Origin: Bin5 sp965261695
GTDB taxonomy: Bacteria > Chloroflexota > Anaerolineae > Caldilineales > Caldilineaceae
DNA: 64,000 bases
Direction of reading: 5' to 3'
Assembly: GCA_965261695.1 (NCBI GenBank)
Contig: OZ253474.1
Span: forward strand, 3,534,001-3,598,000
Shown here: positions 1 to 8,720 of the stretch, piece by piece
Layout of the letters: each line of letters begins with the position of its first letter
How positions within the stretch are numbered: the stretch's first letter is position 1
The notes under the pieces: model-generated
Databases searched by the model: none
What the model saw: the letters and a program-made list of their open reading frames with translations, nothing else
Told to the model about the DNA's origin: nothing
Position numbers and translations under genes: made by a program

Positions 1-737
1 TCAAGGAACTCGATATCTAGAAGCAGATCTTCCGCGAGTTTTTCTAGGCTACGAACAGGTGGAGGCGGGCCTAGAACGGGCAGATCTTTCCCTAACTGCC
101 AGACCAGTGACTGCGCATCAAGCCGGTGGCGCAAATGCACTCCATGTGCCCGCGCCTCTCCAATTAGGTGGTCGAGAAAGCCGAGAGCGTGTTCATACAA
201 CAAAGCCTCGTTTTTGTTCGACTCGGGTTGTGGGTAGCCGGTGCGCTTGTATGCATCTTCAAATAAAGTGATCCTGAACGGTGGATACCGCTCAATGTCC
301 AACCCCATCAGCAAAGCTGAAATGACGGTTGTTCTCGTTCCTCGACTTTCCTTACCGCTTACCACGTTCTGCGGGAAATGCTTGCTGAAGGCACAGATAC
401 GCTCAGTGTCGGAGAGCGAATCTTCTGCCCAAATCGCCTGCATCGCCTTCAACGACTTGACAGGATCATCGCTGCACCACTTATTGAAATTGTCGAGTGC
501 CCGAAAGTCGATAGGTTGCTGGGCACTTAGAGCCTTCTTCAGTGAATCGGCCCAGTTGCCGATCCCGCAAAGCACCGCCTCTCGTGCCGCTGCGACCTTG
601 CATGCAATTTCAAGCTTGTACTCAATCTCCTCTTTTACCATTTCTCCGGAATTGATAAATCTGTTGGCTTTTTCGACAAACTCATCCCAGGATTGCTGCC
701 GGGGGTCCACACCGTTTTCTGTCACTACATTTTCCAT
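1..737 (-). CDS. McrB-like AAA restriction protein, N-terminal part (runs off left edge)
   Basis: An open minus-strand frame starts at ATG 737 behind an AGAGGTGG ribosome-binding site and stays open to base 1, giving 245 residues of an incomplete protein. The visible part is the N-terminal domain only. It has a segment around residues 140-200 (LLMGLDIERYPPF, then TGYPQPE, then YEHALGFLDHLI) ending in LDAQSLVWQL, which I recognise from the N-terminal region of McrB-type AAA GTPase/ATPase proteins of type IV restriction systems. The AAA motor and any McrC partner would lie outside the window, so the call rests on remembered family resemblance. The plus-strand frame over the same bases has a Ser/Leu-rich antisense composition and is not a gene. 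Confidence 0.5.
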   Translation of the reverse strand, partial: MENVVTENGVDPRQQSWDEFVEKANRFINSGEMVKEEIEYKLEIACKVAAAREAVLCGIGNWADSLKKALSAQQPIDFRALDNFNKWCSDDPVKSLKAMQAIWAEDSLSDTERICAFSKHFPQNVVSGKESRGTRTTVISALLMGLDIERYPPFRITLFEDAYKRTGYPQPESNKNEALLYEHALGFLDHLIGEARAHGVHLRHRLDAQSLVWQLGKDLPVLGPPPPVRSLEKLAEDLLLDIEFL

Positions 738-824
738 CGCAATTCCACCTCTGTTGCTAAGTGAATTCGATATACTTTTGACATCGCGGTATTCTACTGC
801 TTGAAGTTAAGCAATCCTGCTCAT

Positions 825-862
825 CCCCCAATCCCACTAATCCCAGTCCACCCCCACCCCCC
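825..862 (-). other. G-rich tract with G-quadruplex pattern
   Basis: Read on the minus strand, this stretch has five runs of at least three G separated by 1-6 bases, which fits the usual G-quadruplex pattern. It lies directly after the stop codon of the glycosidase-like gene and before the McrB-like gene, inside the 125-base gap between them. The pattern is seen directly; folding or any transcription-end role is inference. Confidence 0.4.
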
Positions 863-2305
863 TCACCACATCGACGCCTGCGGATAACACGCATGGTACG
901 CGTCGCACTCCAGGCGGATGGCGAACAGTTCGGCCTCGCGCAGGGCGATCTCGACGCGCACGGGGCGGTCCACCAATTGGGCGATGTCTTCACGCTCGCG
1001 CCAGCGCGGGCGGGCGTAGAGATGGTCGCCGCTGATCGGCAGGGCGTCGTCCCAGGTGTAGCCGGGGATGGGTTGCGCGGTGGCGCCGTCCAGCATCTGC
1101 ACGCGGACCGACGTGTGCGCCATCGTGCGCACGTTGAGGCGCATCTCGCCGTCGCGGGGGATGATCACCTTGGTGCGCAGCACGCCGTCGCGGCCCCACG
1201 TCTTGAGCGAACAGAAGCCGTCTAGCCGCATCTCGTAGAGCAGCGGGCTGCGGTAACCGGCGCCATAGGGCCAGTCGATTTCCTTTTCGATGCGGGCGGC
1301 GTGGCCGCCGTAATCGCCGACGACGAAAAAGAGCAGCTTGTCATCGCGCGTGCGCAGCATCTCCTTGCCGTAAGCCGACCCGCCGCCCGGCAGCCCGTAG
1401 TCGCGAATGCCGATGAAGGGCTTGCGCTCGGCGCGGTACCAGTAGAGACCGTTGTAGCTGTAGGCCAGCTCCGTCTCCATGCGTCCGAAATACTTGATCT
1501 GCGGCCACGTACTGCTGACGCTGACCTCCTCAAAGCGGTCGCTGGTAAAGATGTTGAGCAGACCGATGTAGAAGTCCTCATAGGGGCGCGGCGGCATGTC
1601 GTACAGCTCCGTCCCCACCCGGTCCTGGGCGTCCGGCTGCATGATCGTGATTGGGCGGGTGAACTGCGTGAAGTCGGTCGTGGTCGACATCGCCACGCGC
1701 CGGTCGCCGTATACGGGGCGCACAAATAGCTGGTAGAGGCCGGCCTCGCGGTTCCACAGGATATCGCCGGCGATGTCGGAACCCGGATCGAGCCACGGGC
1801 CTGAGCGATCGACCGCGAAGTTCACGCCGTCATCCGAAAAGCCGCCCCAGGTGAGATGACGCGGCACGTCGAGTACGGCCGAGGCGTAGCCCCGCTCCGC
1901 CAGCGGCGTGCCCGCCAGCGAATGCACCGCGTGCGCCCAGATTGGCGCGCCGTCCTGGTCAACCGTGACATCATCGAAGCGCTGCCAGGCCAGGTCGGGC
2001 GCGGGATCATAGGCCGGGTTGGGCCAGTTGTAGGGGTCGTCGGACAGCAGGCGGAACTGGAACTCACCGGCGCTTATCCCAGGCGTGCGGTCGCGGCTCT
2101 CCCTGCCCGGAAACGCGATCAGGTAGAGCGCGTACTTTCCCAGCTTTTCATCATAGAAGGCGGTGGGGTAGCCGCCGTAGCCGTCCCAGCCGGGCGGATA
2201 GAACTCGGTGAAGATTTCCTTCTTGAAGGTCGGCTTGCCCCACACGCGCTCGAGGCAGTCGCGGCGTTCGAGCATCCAGTCGTCGAAAAACCATATCCCG
2301 TTCAT
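863..2305 (-). CDS. glycosidase-like five-bladed beta-propeller protein
   Basis: A 480-residue soluble protein with no signal peptide. It begins with IWFFDDWML, resembling the LFLDDW opening of GH32/GH43/GH68-like beta-propeller proteins found beside sugar importers in Chloroflexota. Several blades contain aromatic-rich D-G-x-N/H-W or Y-K-like strands, for example SDDGVNFAVDRSG, and a C-terminal beta-sandwich-like segment follows. Its start overlaps the upstream stop as ATGA at 2302-2305, so translation is probably coupled to the preceding related gene. The likely role is hydrolysis or binding of a carbohydrate, but catalytic acids cannot be assigned with confidence. It ends just before the G-rich tract. 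Confidence 0.55.
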   Translation of the reverse strand: MNGIWFFDDWMLERRDCLERVWGKPTFKKEIFTEFYPPGWDGYGGYPTAFYDEKLGKYALYLIAFPGRESRDRTPGISAGEFQFRLLSDDPYNWPNPAYDPAPDLAWQRFDDVTVDQDGAPIWAHAVHSLAGTPLAERGYASAVLDVPRHLTWGGFSDDGVNFAVDRSGPWLDPGSDIAGDILWNREAGLYQLFVRPVYGDRRVAMSTTTDFTQFTRPITIMQPDAQDRVGTELYDMPPRPYEDFYIGLLNIFTSDRFEEVSVSSTWPQIKYFGRMETELAYSYNGLYWYRAERKPFIGIRDYGLPGGGSAYGKEMLRTRDDKLLFFVVGDYGGHAARIEKEIDWPYGAGYRSPLLYEMRLDGFCSLKTWGRDGVLRTKVIIPRDGEMRLNVRTMAHTSVRVQMLDGATAQPIPGYTWDDALPISGDHLYARPRWREREDIAQLVDRPVRVEIALREAELFAIRLECDAYHACYPQASMW

Positions 2306-3291
2306 GTTGCACCTGTTTCCCTGATGCGAAAGCTGTATAGACTGGCATCCTGCAGGTGGAAGCGCAGGCGCAGGGGTTGGCCGTCCGGCAGGGCCGCGCC
2401 CCGGTTCCAGCGCACGGTCTGGCGCACGCTGTCAGTGTGGACCGCCTGGCAGTCCTGGCGGGCGTAACCGGCCAGCGGCTCCCCCCCGGCGGACAACACA
2501 TCAACCGCCAGGCTGCCGGCGGCGGCGTCCACATTGACCTCAAGCAGAGCCTGCCGCTCGCCCGCCGATTGGAGCGGGACCGTCTCCACGATGCCGCCGA
2601 AGTGGCCGGCGTCCAGCGAGACAAAGCCGTCCAGCCGCCATGCCGCGCGCCCGATCGAGATCGTCTTGGGCGGCATGGGGCCGCCGTGCATTGTATTGAC
2701 GGCGGTGTAGTCGTGCCAGACCTCGTCGCCGTGGATCAGCGGGCGGTCGGCTGAGCAGAGGATGCAGCCGGCGTCGAAGCTGCCGGGCGCGCCGTGTGGG
2801 ATGATGGGTGAACGGTCTTCGAACCGCTGCCAGTTGTACCCATCGCGGCTATGCACAAGCTGCGCCGCGATCGGGCCGTCCCACGGCGCCTGCTCGATCT
2901 CGATCCCGGACTCCGAGATCGCCGCCGGCGCGTGCAAACCCACGACGCCGTCAGCGCCGACGGATGCGGGCATGCCGGACTCACCGCGCGCGTCTTTGAT
3001 CACATCGAACACGGGCAGAAATCCGAGAAACTGGCCGCCGTAGGCAAAGCCCGACATGCCGTAGAACTCGGTGCGCTGCCCGGCGTCCTGAGCCCAGGCG
3101 TCATCCCGCTCGTCCGGCGCCAGGCAGACTTTGTGGCTGTCCCAGGTCTTGAAGTCCCGGCTCGTGGCCACAGCGACCAGGCGCCGCACGTGCCCGCGCA
3201 CCGCTCCCCAGCGGCGATGAAAGCCAAAATATTCACCCGTGCGCGGGTGGCGGGCAACCGTTACCGTCTCCAGGATCTCGTCATCGCCCAT
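2302..3291 (-). CDS. glycosidase-like beta-propeller protein, 5' truncated or frameshifted
   Basis: The first ATG in frame is at 3291 and gives 329 residues, but that ATG has no ribosome-binding site and the same frame stays coding upstream to about 3432. There it reads GERYKIACWNWEQ and HSADGLNWREYDGNPIL, typical propeller-blade sequence. A stop then appears in this frame. A lipoprotein leader lies immediately upstream in the neighbouring frame (3401-3475), so joining the two needs a +1 shift. The family's usual LFLDDW N-terminus (about 60-80 residues) is missing. The most likely explanation is a deletion or frameshift, real or from assembly. The C-terminal jelly-roll-like half is intact, and the gene overlaps the next one by four bases. 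It is a divergent paralog of the downstream gene. Confidence 0.5.
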   Translation of the reverse strand: MGDDEILETVTVARHPRTGEYFGFHRRWGAVRGHVRRLVAVATSRDFKTWDSHKVCLAPDERDDAWAQDAGQRTEFYGMSGFAYGGQFLGFLPVFDVIKDARGESGMPASVGADGVVGLHAPAAISESGIEIEQAPWDGPIAAQLVHSRDGYNWQRFEDRSPIIPHGAPGSFDAGCILCSADRPLIHGDEVWHDYTAVNTMHGGPMPPKTISIGRAAWRLDGFVSLDAGHFGGIVETVPLQSAGERQALLEVNVDAAAGSLAVDVLSAGGEPLAGYARQDCQAVHTDSVRQTVRWNRGAALPDGQPLRLRFHLQDASLYSFRIRETGAT

Positions 3292-3400
3292 CAGAATCGG
3301 GTTGCCATCGTATTCGCGCCAGTTCAGTCCGTCAGCCGAGTGCGCGATCCAGTAGCCGTGGTTATCCTGCTCCCAGTTCCAGCAGGCTATCTTGTAGCGT

Positions 3401-3475
3401 TCACCGGGCGGGGCCTGCGGCCGGGGCGCAGGCGGCGGTCACCACCAGGGCCATGAGCACAAACAGCCCAATCAT
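3401..3475 (-). pseudogene. orphan lipoprotein signal peptide fused out of frame
   Basis: From ATG 3475 the frame encodes a classic lipoprotein leader: hydrophobic core IGLFVLMALVV, lipobox VTAAC, then APAAGPAR and a stop at 3401. It is only 24 residues long. The downstream glycosidase-like frame begins in the middle of the leader's coding stretch, one base out of register. It could be the displaced leader of that gene after a one-base indel, or the remnant of another lipoprotein gene left at a deletion junction. Confidence 0.45.
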
Positions 3476-3658
3476 AACTTTGGATTTTCGGAATGCCTTC
3501 CCTTTACGTGTTCTCCTTGACTGTTTTGACGTTGCGCCCATGCGGGGCGCCCTCTGGGCCTTGAACCCTGTACAACTAACGAATGCACTGCCAACAAAAA
3601 ATTCTCTGCGCAGTGTCACCCCCTCATCTGTTTGGATATTCGTTGCAGCGGCAAAATG

Positions 3659-3991
3659 CTACGCCTTCAGGCTGAGCGCGATGATCGCCCTCATGCTAGC
3701 GCCGTCCGGCAGCATACCGGTCAGGCGGAGCCAGTTGCCAAAATGCCTCACCCTGCAAAAGTCAACCTCCGCCTGGTTGAGTGTCAGGCTTGTGCCCTCA
3801 TCGCACCAGCGTATGCCGTCCGGCGAGATTTGGACGTGGAATATAACGCCTTCGAGGTAGCCCACGCGCTCCAGTATCCGCACAAAAAAGATCGCTTCGC
3901 CTGCCCAGCCGCACTCGTAAGGCTCGGTGGCAAAGCTGCCGCTCAGTTCCTCGCTGCGCTCTACAATGGCTGTGTAACTCTCGCGCAGCAT
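3659..3991 (-). CDS. hypothetical 110-residue protein
   Basis: The start at ATG 3991 lies two bases after the stop of the upstream gene, whose end GGAGAGTGG provides the ribosome-binding site; an upstream in-frame ATG at 4156 would overlap that gene heavily and yields Arg-rich shadow sequence. The protein is predicted all-beta and has no signal peptide. It has a C-terminal segment FGNWLRLTGMLPDGASMRAI, resembling short beta-sandwich proteins that travel with sugar-catabolism genes. I do not recognise a named family. Tight spacing implies co-translation with the DUF6772-like gene and perhaps a shared complex. Confidence 0.6.
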   Translation of the reverse strand: MLRESYTAIVERSEELSGSFATEPYECGWAGEAIFFVRILERVGYLEGVIFHVQISPDGIRWCDEGTSLTLNQAEVDFCRVRHFGNWLRLTGMLPDGASMRAIIALSLKA

Positions 3992-3993
3992 CG

Positions 3994-4860
3994 CTACCAC
4001 TCTCCTGAAAGCAGAACCGAGTCGACGTAGAGAAAAGCCCGTTTGTCGATGTCGGTTTCGACCCAGAATGCGAGGTTGAGCATGCAATCCAGATTGGGCA
4101 TCGCCGGGATCATCATCGGCCCGACGCCGGTGACATCGAGGACGCGATCGTTGCACTGCAAGTGGGTGATTTGCCGGCTGGCCAGGTCCAGATCCATGCG
4201 GAGGTAGTACCAGTTGAATTTGGTGGCGACCTCATTGTAGCACAGTACCTGGCCGGAGTCAGGCACGTCTTCCCAGCCGCTGGGCGCGAGGTGGAAGTGG
4301 GAGACCGTCTCCGCCCTGCCGCCAATATCGTGAAACGGTTCCCGTTTGCGCTTGAACTGCCACTTGCGCATTGGTTCGCCCGACATGGCGTTGAGATAGC
4401 GCCAGTGCGGCATCCAGCGGTACTCGTCATCCTGGAGATCGAACAAGACGCCGACGGAGCGCACATCGTTGAGCGACAGTTGGAGCTCGCTCGCCTCCGG
4501 CTTGAAGGTGAAGTAGGCCTCCAGGCGGACCGGCCCGCGGTGACGCCACGTTACCCGCTTGATCGAGACGCTGATGTCGCCGGCGCGGGGGCGGGTCGCC
4601 AGCTTGAGCGCATATGTGCCCTGCATGGAGCCGTGCGTGCCGGTGTCCCAGTGGGTGCCGCTGCTCAGCATCGGCGGCCGCATATCGGCGAACTGGGGCA
4701 ACATACTGTCCAGGCTGTCTTCGTAGTTCCCGATCAACTCGACCCAGCCGCGCAGGCCGCGGTTGAAATCGTCGTGATAGATGATACGCGGCAGCGGATC
4801 AAACCGGCTGAGGCCGGGATCCGCGTTCAGAATTGCTCTTGTCGCGTCTGAAACAGACAT
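3994..4860 (-). CDS. DUF6772-like beta-sandwich protein
   Basis: The start at ATG 4860 is chosen because GGAGAGAG lies just upstream; a longer frame to 4953 reads into Trp/Ser-rich shadow sequence. The 288-residue product has motifs such as IIYHDDFNRGLRGWVELIGNY, THWDTGTHGSMQGTYALKL and a closing AFLYVDSVLLSG, typical of a concanavalin-like carbohydrate-binding sandwich. I associate it with the DUF6772 family that accompanies PhyH and sugar-isomerase genes in Chloroflexota, a family name from memory. There is no secretion signal. It sits between a PhyH gene 19 bases upstream and the 110-residue protein downstream. Its function is unknown; polysaccharide or sugar binding is an inference. Confidence 0.6.
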   Translation of the reverse strand: MSVSDATRAILNADPGLSRFDPLPRIIYHDDFNRGLRGWVELIGNYEDSLDSMLPQFADMRPPMLSSGTHWDTGTHGSMQGTYALKLATRPRAGDISVSIKRVTWRHRGPVRLEAYFTFKPEASELQLSLNDVRSVGVLFDLQDDEYRWMPHWRYLNAMSGEPMRKWQFKRKREPFHDIGGRAETVSHFHLAPSGWEDVPDSGQVLCYNEVATKFNWYYLRMDLDLASRQITHLQCNDRVLDVTGVGPMMIPAMPNLDCMLNLAFWVETDIDKRAFLYVDSVLLSGEW

Positions 4861-4879
4861 TCTCTCTCCATTTCCGCTA

Positions 4880-5677
4880 TCACTTGAATCCCAACTCGAC
4901 CAGCTTGCCCACCATGCCCTGGATGCGCGGACTGTCGCTGTACAGGAAGGCATCTTCGTACACGCGGCCCGTCTGCGTATTCTGCATGTTCTGCACGTGC
5001 TTGAGGTTGCCCTGGTAGACCCGCTTCAGGAATTCGATGTTCTCATCCTTTGACGGCTGCGCGCCGAAATTCATTGTGAACATGCGCCGCCCCGTCTTGC
5101 CGCCGAACGCGGCATGCCACAGGTTCTGGTTGAAGAAGACGACATCGCCCGGCTGGGACTCGAGCGGAAAGCCGGGCACGCCGGGGCCGTCCGTGCCCAA
5201 CGCCATTTGGTCGGGATTGCGGCGCTGTTGCTTGAGCGGGTCTAGCGCAGCGTGCAACGGCAGCCGGTGCGAACCGGGCACCACGCGCAGGCAACCGGTC
5301 TCCTTCGTCACCGGGTCGAGGTAGAAGGCGACCTTGATGCGCCGGTAATCGAGAACCGAGCCGTCGGGATGCCAGCCGGTGTCGCCGACGTAGAGGTTGC
5401 CGTCGGAGCCGATCCAGATGAAGCCGGGTGCGAGCAGCTGTTCGAGCGGCTGGTAGATGCGATCATCCTCGACGAGGCCGGACAGCAGCGGCCTCTTCTC
5501 GATGAAGCCGAGCACCGCTTGCCGCGTCGTCCCGTCGAACGGCCTTCCCTGGCGATCCACCGCCAGCACGTCATCGAAGGCCCCGCTGATCTCCTCCATC
5601 TCGGTTGGGGAGAAGCACTGCCGCCTGATGACGAAGCCGAATGTCTCAAAATGGGCTAACTGTTCCTTGGTCAACAT
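4880..5677 (-). CDS. phytanoyl-CoA dioxygenase (PhyH) family protein
   Basis: A 265-residue cytosolic Fe(II)/2-oxoglutarate-dependent dioxygenase of the PhyH family, a normal length. The metal triad is visible: His103-x-Asp105 in GWHPDGS and a distal His188 in NLWHAAFGG. An Arg at 197/198 in KTGRR would bind 2-oxoglutarate, and the VVPGSHRLPLH segment precedes the second half of the barrel. The start ATG follows GGGAGGGAA. Family chemistry is hydroxylation of an unactivated carbon with decarboxylation of 2-oxoglutarate. The substrate is unknown, but placement between an IolE-like isomerase and glycosidase-like genes suggests a sugar, cyclitol or alkylated glycan rather than phytanoyl-CoA. Confidence 0.85.
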   Translation of the reverse strand: MLTKEQLAHFETFGFVIRRQCFSPTEMEEISGAFDDVLAVDRQGRPFDGTTRQAVLGFIEKRPLLSGLVEDDRIYQPLEQLLAPGFIWIGSDGNLYVGDTGWHPDGSVLDYRRIKVAFYLDPVTKETGCLRVVPGSHRLPLHAALDPLKQQRRNPDQMALGTDGPGVPGFPLESQPGDVVFFNQNLWHAAFGGKTGRRMFTMNFGAQPSKDENIEFLKRVYQGNLKHVQNMQNTQTGRVYEDAFLYSDSPRIQGMVGKLVELGFK

Positions 5678-5723
5678 TTCGTGCGATTCCCTCCCGCTGC
5701 GCGGCAGCGTCTATCTTCTGTCC

Positions 5724-6611
5724 TTATCCGATTCCGATGTCGCGCAGGTAGGCGCGTGTCCGCTTGGCGATCGGCAGAGGCTTGTCGAACGGCGCCGGGT
5801 ACATGTCCTGCTCGACCATCGCCCAACCATCGAAACCGACGTCGCGCAGCACGTCGCGAAAGGCCAGATAATCAACCCATCCCAAGGCCGGCTCGACGAA
5901 CATATCCATTTTGACTGCCTCGGCAAATGTGACGTCCGAGGCCTCGACCTGCTGTTGCACCGCGCGATCGACGCTCTTGATGTGCAGATAGGGGATGCGC
6001 TCGTGGTGCTGGCGCATAAACTCGATCGCATCGCCGCCGCGGTAGGCATGATGGCCCACATCCAGACAGATTCCCACCCGTTCCGGGTCGGTCTGCTGCA
6101 GGAATGTCTCTATCTGCTCGGTATACTCGACGTGACACTCGGCATGGGGATGAAAAACCAGTTGCAGGCCAAACTGATCGATGGCGATGTCGGCCACCCT
6201 GTGGGTCGTGTCGATGAGGCGCTTCCAGGCGTCGCCGTCCAGCTCGGTCGGCTCTACCAGTTCGCCCGTCAGCAGGTCGGAGTACATGCCGTCGATCAGC
6301 ACGAGAAAACCGGCGCCCAACTCCACCAGCAGCTCACCCGCGCCCAGCACCTGCCGCTCCAGTTCCGGCCATTTGGCCGGGATTTCCAGGCTCTCCATGG
6401 CGAATGTCCCCGCCACTTTGAGGCCGCGGCTGTCCAACTCGCGGCGCAGGGTCGGCAGATCGGTGGGCAGATAACCGTATGGCCCCAGTTCGATCCATTC
6501 ATAACCGGCTTCGGCGGCCTCGTCCAGAAAACGATGCCACGGGGTCTGCCTGGGATCATCCGGGAACCAGATACCCCATGAGTCCGGCCCGGTCCCAACC
6601 TTTATAGCCAT
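5724..6611 (-). CDS. sugar phosphate isomerase/epimerase, IolE-like TIM barrel
   Basis: A 295-residue xylose-isomerase-like TIM barrel starting at ATG 6611 with AGGAG seven bases upstream. The opening GTGPDSWGIWFPDDPRQTPW and the motif LGPYGYLPTD resemble myo-inosose-2 dehydratase (IolE) and related sugar isomerases. Candidate metal ligands are the His in FHPHAECHVEY, the Asp in ICLDVGHHAY, the His in YLHIKSVD and the late Glu in MVEQDMYP. The product acts on a cyclitol, keto-sugar or sugar phosphate in the cytosol. A clear paralog lies at 58624-59511 with the same N-terminal and C-terminal motifs, including PAPFDKPLPIAKRTRAYL. It precedes the PhyH gene by 46 bases. Confidence 0.75.
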   Translation of the reverse strand: MAIKVGTGPDSWGIWFPDDPRQTPWHRFLDEAAEAGYEWIELGPYGYLPTDLPTLRRELDSRGLKVAGTFAMESLEIPAKWPELERQVLGAGELLVELGAGFLVLIDGMYSDLLTGELVEPTELDGDAWKRLIDTTHRVADIAIDQFGLQLVFHPHAECHVEYTEQIETFLQQTDPERVGICLDVGHHAYRGGDAIEFMRQHHERIPYLHIKSVDRAVQQQVEASDVTFAEAVKMDMFVEPALGWVDYLAFRDVLRDVGFDGWAMVEQDMYPAPFDKPLPIAKRTRAYLRDIGIG

Positions 6612-6666
6612 TGTTGCATCTCCTCATTTATGATGCTCACTTTGAAAACTCCATTTTTTCTGAACT

Positions 6667-6693
6667 GCGTATTGCGTATTGCGTATTCCGTAT
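6667..6693. repeat. GCGTATT heptamer tandem repeat
   Basis: Three perfect GCGTATT units (6667-6687) and a partial fourth lie in the 201-base gap upstream of the IolE-like gene. A similar, more degenerate array lies at 7975-7995 at the head of the large repeat block. Confidence 0.7.
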
Positions 6694-6812
6694 GGCGTAG
6701 AGGCAGGTGCCACGCCTATGTTTGCCAGGATGCGACGGCGAGCAAAGTCTTGGTTTCAAACGGTTTCCACATCATTTGTCGGATTGCGGTCGATGCGGCG
6801 GTCAGTCACAGC

Positions 6813-7528
6813 TCACAGCAGATTGAAGATGCGCGCGGCATTGTCGCCCAGGATGAGCGCCTTCTCATCTGCCGAAAGGAACTCGCAATGCAGGCGTATG
6901 TAGTCGAGCGCCTGTTTGTAGGTACACCAGGAGCCGGAGCAGTAGGGCATATCCGTGCCCCACATCAGCTTGTGGATGCCGATCTCATCGCGCAGCCGCC
7001 TGATCATCTCCTGGGCGCCGGGGAAAGGGTATTCCGGCCAGAACGCGCAGAACAGCATCTCAACGTGCATATGGGGGCGTTTGAGCAGCGTCATCAGCGC
7101 ATCGGGGACGTGATAGCGTTCCTCGCCGCGACGCATGCTGAACGTATCGATGCCATGCGTGAACACGGCGGGGATCTCAGGGTGCGCCGCGGCCCAGCGG
7201 TCGAGTTCGGCGACGTGCTGCATGAACCCGCCAAGACGGTCGCGCTGGCGGCTGTGCAGATACCACCAGACGGGAATGTCGAGCGCCCGCACCTTCTGCC
7301 ACAGCGGCTCGAATTTGGCGTCGTCGAGGTGGTCGGCGTCGTTGCTCAGCGCGAACGGCTCCTCGCTGAAATATAGCCCCTTGAGGCCATGCTGGCGGAT
7401 GGCCTGCTCCAACCGTTCATGTTCGGCCGGCTGATCGGCCTCCCACTCCCGCACCTGCGCCAGGCCGATGAAGCGGTTGGGGTAGCGCCGCATCTGCTCG
7501 CCATCGTAGCTGAATGACTGTGAATGCT
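6813..7528 (-). pseudogene. amidohydrolase (Amidohydro_2-like), N-terminally truncated
   Basis: The frame from ATG 7493 encodes the last 226 residues of a metal-dependent amidohydrolase of the 2-pyrone-4,6-dicarboxylate/ACMSD type. RRYPNRFIGLAQV, the metal-site His in AVFTHGID and the Asp in LMWGTDMPY are all present. The coding pattern continues upstream for about ten codons (QSFSYDGEQ) to an in-frame stop near 7530. Everything before that, including the N-terminal HxH metal motif and about 80-90 residues, is missing and is not found in another frame. The break falls exactly where the repeat-rich gene-free region begins. I infer a pseudogene created by deletion or insertion; a shortened but expressed protein is less likely. 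Confidence 0.65.
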
Positions 7529-7970
7529 ACACTCGATTGCCTCGAAGCGGCCAGTGGTCAGGGTGCCCGGAGGACGCCCCGCCATCAGCCAACGGTGTTT
7601 TCGACAAAATGCAAAGGGTGGGTAGGGACACATCAACGCACCCTTCCCCTCAACGACATCACCGAGTATACCTTACACACCATCCAGGGCACAACACCAG
7701 GGCAGTTGCATCTAAAGCCGGGCGCCAAATCAGCCCGAAATTCAAGGCAAAGAATGTAATGACAGATGGAAGTCGTTATCCGCTTGCCGATTGAAGGTGG
7801 TTTACGGCCAATAGGGCGGTCATCAGTTGCCGGAATCGGTCGGATTGCTTGGCTGCGCGCCATAATTCGTACACTCTCAGGCGCTTTGTCCTGAACTGGA
7901 TTCAATTCAAGCAGCCTCACGAGATCTTGACCCAACTAATGTGCGTTAACATCGGGAACCCGCTTTTTTG

Positions 7971-8213
7971 GATTGCGTATTTCGTGTTGCGTATTGCGGA
8001 AGGGAAGGCGGGACGGCCACGATTCAGTTGCTTTATTGTCCGGTAAAGTCCCGGATTCAAACGGGATTCAGATTGGAAGCATTTTTGCGGGGGTTGAAGG
8101 GCTTGACGGGCAGGCGAGATGCACGAGCGTTACACGAGAGATTACGAGAGATTGTGTGAGATTGGGCAAGAAATTTTGGGCGCAAGACGGCAGACGCGGT
8201 GGCGGCGTACAGG
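7971..8213 (+). repeat. degenerate direct repeat, copy A
   Basis: Copy A starts with a GCGTATT-type leader, then GACGGCCACGATTCAGTTG, GAAGCATTTTTGCGG, GAGCGTTACACGAGAG and GAGATTGGGCAAGAAATT. Each of these blocks recurs in the same order in copy B at 8721-8985. The spacing between blocks is also kept, so the two are one element duplicated directly about 750 bases apart. Confidence 0.7.
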
Positions 8214-8395
8214 TGGGGCTGGAGGCCTTTTTGCGGCGGTTGAAGGGTTGGCAGACGTACGAGAGATGTGCGAGCGTTTATGGGAGATTACGAGAGATTG
8301 GGTCAAAAGACATTTGATGCAACACGGCAGACGGGCGGCTGGTTGAAGGCAGCGGGCGTGGTCGCGGCGGGCGGGGCGCAGGCGCAGAGCGGGTC
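8214..8395 (+). repeat. degenerate repeat, partial copy without leader
   Basis: It follows copy A head to tail and repeats only its second half: GGCCTTTTTGCGGCGGTTGAAGG, a diverged ACGAGAG stretch, GAGATTACGAGAGATTGGG, CACGGCAGACGGG and GGGCGTGGTCGCGGCGGGCG. Identity to copies A and B is lower in the ACGAGAG part. Confidence 0.6.
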
Positions 8396-8720
8396 AAAGC
8401 GCGGCATGAATTCATGTGATGCCCGGCTCTGTATCCTGTCGGGTCGTGCGGTGAGTATCAAAGTGGCGCGAATTGGCGCGAACTGCCGCGTGAATTCATG
8501 TATTGCTTTGCTCTCTCGGAAAAAAATTTTGCGGATGGGCGCAGCGCGTCGCGTCGGTTGCGGCGGCGTTATGGTCCTGCAACTGTGGTTGTTCTGTCAG
8601 ACAGTATGCGTTTGTTAGGGTGCAGAGATGGTCCGCTGCCGCCTTGGTCTTGCGGCTATGGGTACAGCTTATACGGTGGTGCAGGCTCTTGCAAGGGGGA
8701 AGGAGCAGGTTGGGCGCTGA

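Noticed and set aside
241..804. 187-codon plus-strand frame
   Set aside because: Ser/Leu/Ala-rich antisense composition over the McrB-like minus-strand frame, which has the better ribosome-binding site and recognisable motifs.
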